A DNA stretch of 9,433 nt from Bacteriovoracaceae bacterium (GTDB lineage Bacteria; Bdellovibrionota; Bacteriovoracia; Bacteriovoracales; Bacteriovoracaceae). The stretch covers positions 1 through 9,433 of the forward strand of contig JAGSHJ010000092.1 in assembly GCA_023954595.1 (NCBI GenBank), in the 5' to 3' direction. The notes under the pieces were generated by a model, which saw nothing but the letters and a program-made list of their open reading frames with translations, was not told the DNA's origin and ran no database searches. Positions within the stretch are counted from its first letter, which is position 1. The number at the start of each line of letters is the position of its first letter. Both the position numbers and the translations under genes were made by a program. Below are positions 6,961 through 9,433 of the stretch, one piece after another.

Positions 6961-7908
6961 TTATAAGATTTCAGCAGGTGTTTTAGGACTTGAATTATCT
7001 AATATATGTAGATTGTAGATTCGTGAGAGTTCTTCACATACTTTGATACCACGAATACTATTACCTCTTTTGTCTAATCTTGGAGAGTAAACAGAGATCG
7101 CCATAAGGCCTGGCACTATCATTAAGATACCTCCTGAGACACCACTCTTTGCGGGAACTCCAATATCAAATACCCACTCACCACTGTAGTTATACATACC
7201 GCATGTAAGGATAATGCTTAATATATGTCTAAGGTTTGTAGGGGAGACACATTCTTTCTTAGTTAGAGGGTTAATCCCATTATTTACAAGTGTCGCGCCC
7301 ATCATGGCCAGGTCTGTAGTTGTAACATTGACCGAGCATTGTTGGAAATATAGCTCCAGATCACTCTTTAGGTTTTTACCTAAGATCTGGTGGTGCTTAA
7401 GTAGGTGAGCAATTGCATAGTTCTTATCACCCGCATCTTTTTCTGATTTAAATGTAGGTGTGTGAAGTCGAAGCTTTCTACCAGCATAGTTTGATAGACA
7501 ACTCAGAACTTCCTCGTCACGAGTTTTCTTGGTATCTGCATTAATTAAACTTGTAGTTGCTATTGCCCCTGAGTTTACCATTGGATTGTAAGGTCTTCCT
7601 TGGTCATCTAGTTTAATTACTGTGTCGAAGTCTTCGCCTGTGGGCTCGATTCCTACCTTGCTTTCAACAAAGTCATTTCCATACTGCTCAAGTGCTAGTC
7701 CGTAAATAAAAGGCTTAGATATTGATTGAATAGTGAAGTTTGTGGTTGTGTCGCCAACTTCTATTACCTTCCCATTGGCCATTGCAATGCTTATTGCAAA
7801 CGCATCAGGGTTCACTTGTGAAAGTGCCGGGATAGAGTTATTCACCTGACCTGATCGGTCATTTTTGTATTTATCATAAAGACTTTGTAATTCTTGCTTT
7901 AGCTTCAC
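6961..7908 (-). CDS. glsA: Glutaminase (serine-dependent beta-lactamase-like fold)
   Basis: This enzyme hydrolyses free L-glutamine to L-glutamate and ammonia, and is cytosolic in this family (E. coli YbaS/GlsA1, YneH/GlsB). With a GTG start at 7908 the protein is 315 residues, close to the roughly 310 of the family. The catalytic S62-I-S-K65 motif lies in FTIQSISKPF, aligned with E. coli S66-K69. Further family blocks are NPMVNSGAIATTSLI, YFQQCSVNVTTTDLAMMGATL, NGINPLT, GVPAKSGVSGGI, and P-R-L-D-K-R-GNSIRG near the end. The frame stays open to TTG 7947, but that codon has no ribosome site and lies upstream of a TATAAT element. GTG 7908 has GAGG 5 nt ahead, and the family N-terminus begins there. 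No STAS or ankyrin extension is present. Confidence 0.93.
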   Translation of the reverse strand: MKLKQELQSLYDKYKNDRSGQVNNSIPALSQVNPDAFAISIAMANGKVIEVGDTTTNFTIQSISKPFIYGLALEQYGNDFVESKVGIEPTGEDFDTVIKLDDQGRPYNPMVNSGAIATTSLINADTKKTRDEEVLSCLSNYAGRKLRLHTPTFKSEKDAGDKNYAIAHLLKHHQILGKNLKSDLELYFQQCSVNVTTTDLAMMGATLVNNGINPLTKKECVSPTNLRHILSIILTCGMYNYSGEWVFDIGVPAKSGVSGGILMIVPGLMAISVYSPRLDKRGNSIRGIKVCEELSRIYNLHILDNSSPKTPAEIL

Positions 7909-7927
7909 ATTCACCTCGTTTGATTTG

Positions 7928-7956
7928 ATTATAGCAATCAAGCTCAAAAGGTTTTA
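7928..7956 (-). promoter_or_regulatory. Predicted extended -10 promoter of glsA
   Basis: On the complementary strand TGC-TATAAT (7936 down to 7928) is a perfect extended -10. The -35 region 17 nt upstream (TAAAAC, 7956-7951) is poor. Transcription would start near 7921, giving a leader of about 12 nt that holds GAGG (7917-7914) and then GTG at 7908. This geometry argues against translation starting at TTG 7947. Confidence 0.6.
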
Positions 7957-7981
7957 GGGGCGGAAAATGATGCACTTATGC

Positions 7982-8512
7982 CTATTTTATGAGTTTATCG
8001 TAACGTTTTTTAAGTTTTGGGTTAATTTGCAGCACTCGAGATATTTGCCTATAGCGTATAAGTGATAATGGGGCCTCTCTATATAGATATTTAGATGTTT
8101 CTTGATTGAATGAGATCTGCTTAGTTTTTAGCAGCTCTTTCAGAGAGTTATAGATCGATATATCTTTTTTACTAAAATGTTTTTTTAAGTCCTTTTGGTC
8201 AATTGTAGAGATCTTTTGAAATTTCTTAGTGTTCATCTTGGCGGCTATTAGTTTTTCCAGCTCATTCATGTGCTCTATCTTTTTCTTGTTGAGAATCTTT
8301 ACTATCTTTGAGTGTGTCTTGAGGTCTTTGTCCGGAATGTTTACATCTTTAGTTGTGATCTTTGCTTTTGAAGTTGGTTTTGCAAGTGGAATTTTGTTTT
8401 TTATCAGCTTCTTTAGATTTGATTGTGCCCTGGCCTTTATAGGCTTTATATTTTTAGCTGAAAGTTCGTTTCCTGGAAGACAAAGGGTTAAGGCGATCAA
8501 AATTGTGTACAT
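7982..8512 (-). CDS. Secreted lysine-rich protein of unknown function
   Basis: This 176-residue protein is not recognised as any family. It begins with a short signal peptide-like segment (MYTILIALTLCLPGNELSA, cleavage perhaps after A19). The mature region is very basic: 37 of 176 residues are lysine, often in pairs or triplets, with few acidic runs. Residues about 60-135 look helical and charged (coiled-coil-like). The C-terminal part (about 140-176) is richer in Arg, Tyr and Leu and may be a small helical domain. A strong ribosome site, AAGGAGAA (8526-8519), stands 6 nt before the ATG, and a promoter is predicted upstream. The basic charge would suit binding to a polyanion such as nucleic acid, LPS or teichoic acid-like polymer, which is speculation. 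Confidence 0.75.
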   Translation of the reverse strand: MYTILIALTLCLPGNELSAKNIKPIKARAQSNLKKLIKNKIPLAKPTSKAKITTKDVNIPDKDLKTHSKIVKILNKKKIEHMNELEKLIAAKMNTKKFQKISTIDQKDLKKHFSKKDISIYNSLKELLKTKQISFNQETSKYLYREAPLSLIRYRQISRVLQINPKLKKRYDKLIK

Positions 8513-8583
8513 AGAGAGTTCTCCTTAAATTAATAGGAGAAAAATCTCATGACCTATTTGATTAAGTCTACAGGTGTGAGTGC

Positions 8584-8612
8584 ATTATAGGCCTGGTCTA
8601 GTTTGATTCTAA
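8584..8612 (-). promoter_or_regulatory. Predicted promoter of the lysine-rich protein gene
   Basis: On the complementary strand TATAAT (8589-8584) is a perfect -10, and TTAGAA (8612-8607) lies 17 nt upstream as a three-of-six -35. The -35 overlaps the stop codon of the barrel protein gene. Transcription would begin near 8577, giving a leader of about 64 nt. Confidence 0.55.
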
Positions 8613-9172
8613 CGATTGCCAATCTTAAACGTGGCAGAGAGGGTATATTGCGTGTCATATTTCTCAGACTCGTCAACATCAGCACTATTGTTATAAACCA
8701 TAGTTGCACTTGCATTTAGAGCTGCAACTTTACCTAGTGTAATTGTGATTCCTGTACCCGCATATGGATCTAAATAGACTGGACGCTCTTCTGTGCGAGA
8801 AACACCACTTTCTTTGATGTCCAAAGTCTCTTGCTTGGCCCTGGCTCCAGCTCTAAGAAACCAACCAAAGTATTTACTCGTAAGCGGGTAGGATCTAATT
8901 CCAAGCATTGCTCTTTTTGTAACACTTGTTACTTCAGAGTCACTTGATGGGAAGCTATCAGTATAAGTCGATTGAGCTACTTCAAATTCTGCAGATAGAA
9001 GAGGCACGCCATAGAGTGCACTTATTCCCAAGTATGTTTTTGTAATCTGGCTAGCTGGAGCTGGGTATTCTCTTCGAGTCGTCTCCAAACTATAGACTGG
9101 TTGAATCTTTAACTCTGCAGCACTTGCTTGTGCTACACCCATAATTGCCAAAATTGTTAAAACCTTTTTCAT
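8609..9172 (-). CDS. Small outer-membrane beta-barrel-like protein
   Basis: This 187-residue protein has a Sec signal peptide (MKK, hydrophobic core, A16-S-A18 cleavage site). The mature part is about 169 residues and consists of alternating polar and apolar stretches rich in Tyr, Thr, Ser and Gly (for example YLGISALYGVPLLSAEFEVA and the final TQYTLSATFKIGNR). The amphipathic strand pattern suggests a small barrel of about eight strands in the outer membrane, as in the PF13505-type families. No specific family or ligand is recognised, and the chain ends in Arg rather than the usual terminal Phe. Loops such as FPSSDSE and NNSADVDESEKYD are acidic and may face outward. The ribosome site is poor (see the leader), and no terminator follows before the next gene. 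Confidence 0.7.
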   Translation of the reverse strand: MKKVLTILAIMGVAQASAAELKIQPVYSLETTRREYPAPASQITKTYLGISALYGVPLLSAEFEVAQSTYTDSFPSSDSEVTSVTKRAMLGIRSYPLTSKYFGWFLRAGARAKQETLDIKESGVSRTEERPVYLDPYAGTGITITLGKVAALNASATMVYNNSADVDESEKYDTQYTLSATFKIGNR

Positions 9173-9198
9173 CCGGAAATTATCTCATAGAGGAGGCC

Positions 9199-9227
9199 AA
9201 TATAAAGATCCGGAATCATTTGCCCAA
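9199..9227 (-). promoter_or_regulatory. Predicted promoter of the barrel protein gene
   Basis: On the complementary strand TTGGGC (9227-9222) and TATATT (9204-9199) are 17 nt apart, with three and five of six consensus matches. The -35 overlaps the T tract of the upstream terminator by two bases. Transcription would begin near 9192, leaving about 19 nt of leader with no clear Shine-Dalgarno sequence. Confidence 0.5.
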
Positions 9228-9248
9228 AAAAAGGCCTCCGAAGAGGCC
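9226..9248 (-). terminator. Intrinsic terminator with UUCG tetraloop
   Basis: On the complementary strand GGCCTC (9248-9243), loop TTCG (9242-9239), GAGGCC (9238-9233) and seven T (9232-9226) form a textbook intrinsic terminator. It is 14 nt beyond the stop of the acidic repeat protein. The UUCG loop closed by C-G is the extra-stable type. Confidence 0.93.
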
Positions 9249-9262
9249 CAAGTTACTAATTT

Positions 9263-9433
9263 TTATGAATTTTGAGTCTGTTGCTGTTGTTGTTGCTGTT
9301 CATCCTCATCTTCATCTCCGTTATCATCTCCACTTTCGTCACCATTGTCGTCGCCATTGTCGTCGCCATTGTCATCACCGTTGTCATCGCCATTGTCATC
9401 GCCGTTATCGTCGCCATTGTCATCGCCGTTGTC
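9263..9433 (-). CDS. Acidic DNGD-repeat protein, C-terminal fragment
   Basis: This is an open frame that enters at the right edge of the window and stops at TAA 9265-9263; its start lies beyond the window. The 56 visible residues begin with eight perfect DNGD units, then ESGD, DNGD, EDEDE, seven Gln, and TQNS. Its reality is supported by synonymous third-base changes across the repeats that leave the protein unchanged, and by the terminator 14 nt after the stop. The closely spaced D-x-N-G-D pattern resembles calcium-binding loops of thrombospondin type 3 or dockerin-like repeats, but a disordered acidic tail is equally possible. The main domain and cellular location cannot be seen. Confidence 0.85.
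   Translation of the reverse strand, partial: DNGDDNGDDNGDDNGDDNGDDNGDDNGDDNGDESGDDNGDEDEDEQQQQQQQTQNS
9278..9298 (-). repeat. Polyglutamine tract of seven CAG/CAA codons
   Basis: Seven consecutive glutamine codons, mixed CAG and CAA, close the acidic repeat region just before the C-terminal TQNS. Confidence 0.9.
9314..9433 (-). repeat. 12-bp tandem repeat encoding DNGD
   Basis: Ten consecutive 12-bp units are visible and the array continues past the window edge. Units 1-8 from the edge encode DNGD exactly, unit 9 ESGD and unit 10 DNGD. Differences between units are mostly third-position C/T changes. In units 1-6 the Asn codon alternates AAC, AAT, hinting at a 24-bp higher-order period and duplication by pairs. 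Because units are multiples of 3, gain or loss would keep the reading frame. Confidence 0.92.

Noticed and set aside
8229..8528. Hydrophobic open frame on the + strand opposite the lysine-rich protein
   Set aside because: The apparent Phe/Ile/Leu-rich membrane protein is the reverse complement of a lysine-rich frame (AAA/AAG give TTT/CTT), and there is no ribosome site. The - strand gene has a strong one.
8542..8553. Short GAGA-AAAA-TCTC inverted repeat upstream of the lysine-rich gene
   Set aside because: A 4-bp stem without a T tract is too weak to call a terminator or operator.
9302..9433. CRISPR-like array
   Set aside because: The repeat unit is 12 bp with no spacers and lies in an open coding frame; it is a protein-coding tandem repeat.

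Overview
The window is AT-rich, with short 5' leaders, tightly packed genes, many signal peptides and lipoproteins, and a secreted protein-glutaminase-like enzyme. This points to a Gram-negative, double-membrane bacterium. The codon style and gene content look most like the Bdellovibrionota, perhaps the Bacteriovorax/Halobacteriovorax branch of predatory bacteria. That placement is inference: there is no rRNA or other phylogenetic marker here. No mobile element, tRNA, rRNA or CRISPR array is visible.

Left part (1-6139), all genes on the + strand. After an AT-rich leader with an extended -10 promoter comes a three-gene run: a metal-efflux-type permease (SO_0444/ArsP-like), an SDR oxidoreductase overlapping it by 13 nt from a TTG start, and a tiny acidic lipoprotein. 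Next, from its own promoter, is class II fumarase (fumC). It is followed by a secreted protein with a C/H/D arrangement like bacterial protein-glutaminase. A strong GAAA-loop terminator ends that gene and runs directly into the Shine-Dalgarno sequence of an orphan six-TM sensor histidine kinase.

A hairpin at 6142-6172 separates the convergent halves. Right part (6185-9433), all genes on the - strand, read from right to left: the 3' end of an acidic protein built from DNGD repeats and a polyQ tract, running off the window edge and closed by a UUCG terminator; a small outer-membrane beta-barrel-like protein; a secreted lysine-rich protein of unknown function; glutaminase (glsA); and an OmpA-family glycine-zipper lipoprotein.

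Metabolically, glutaminase (free Gln to Glu plus ammonia), a candidate protein-Gln deamidase (protein Gln to Glu) and fumarase (TCA cycle) would fit growth on amino acids from degraded protein. The remaining genes are mostly envelope-related: two lipoproteins, one barrel and two secreted proteins of unclear role. The sequence does not show these genes forming one pathway. Apart from the first three genes, each seems to have its own promoter or terminator. Three genes (fumC, the kinase and glsA) have a TTG-extended maximal ORF whose real start is better placed downstream, and for fumC and glsA promoter elements support this.
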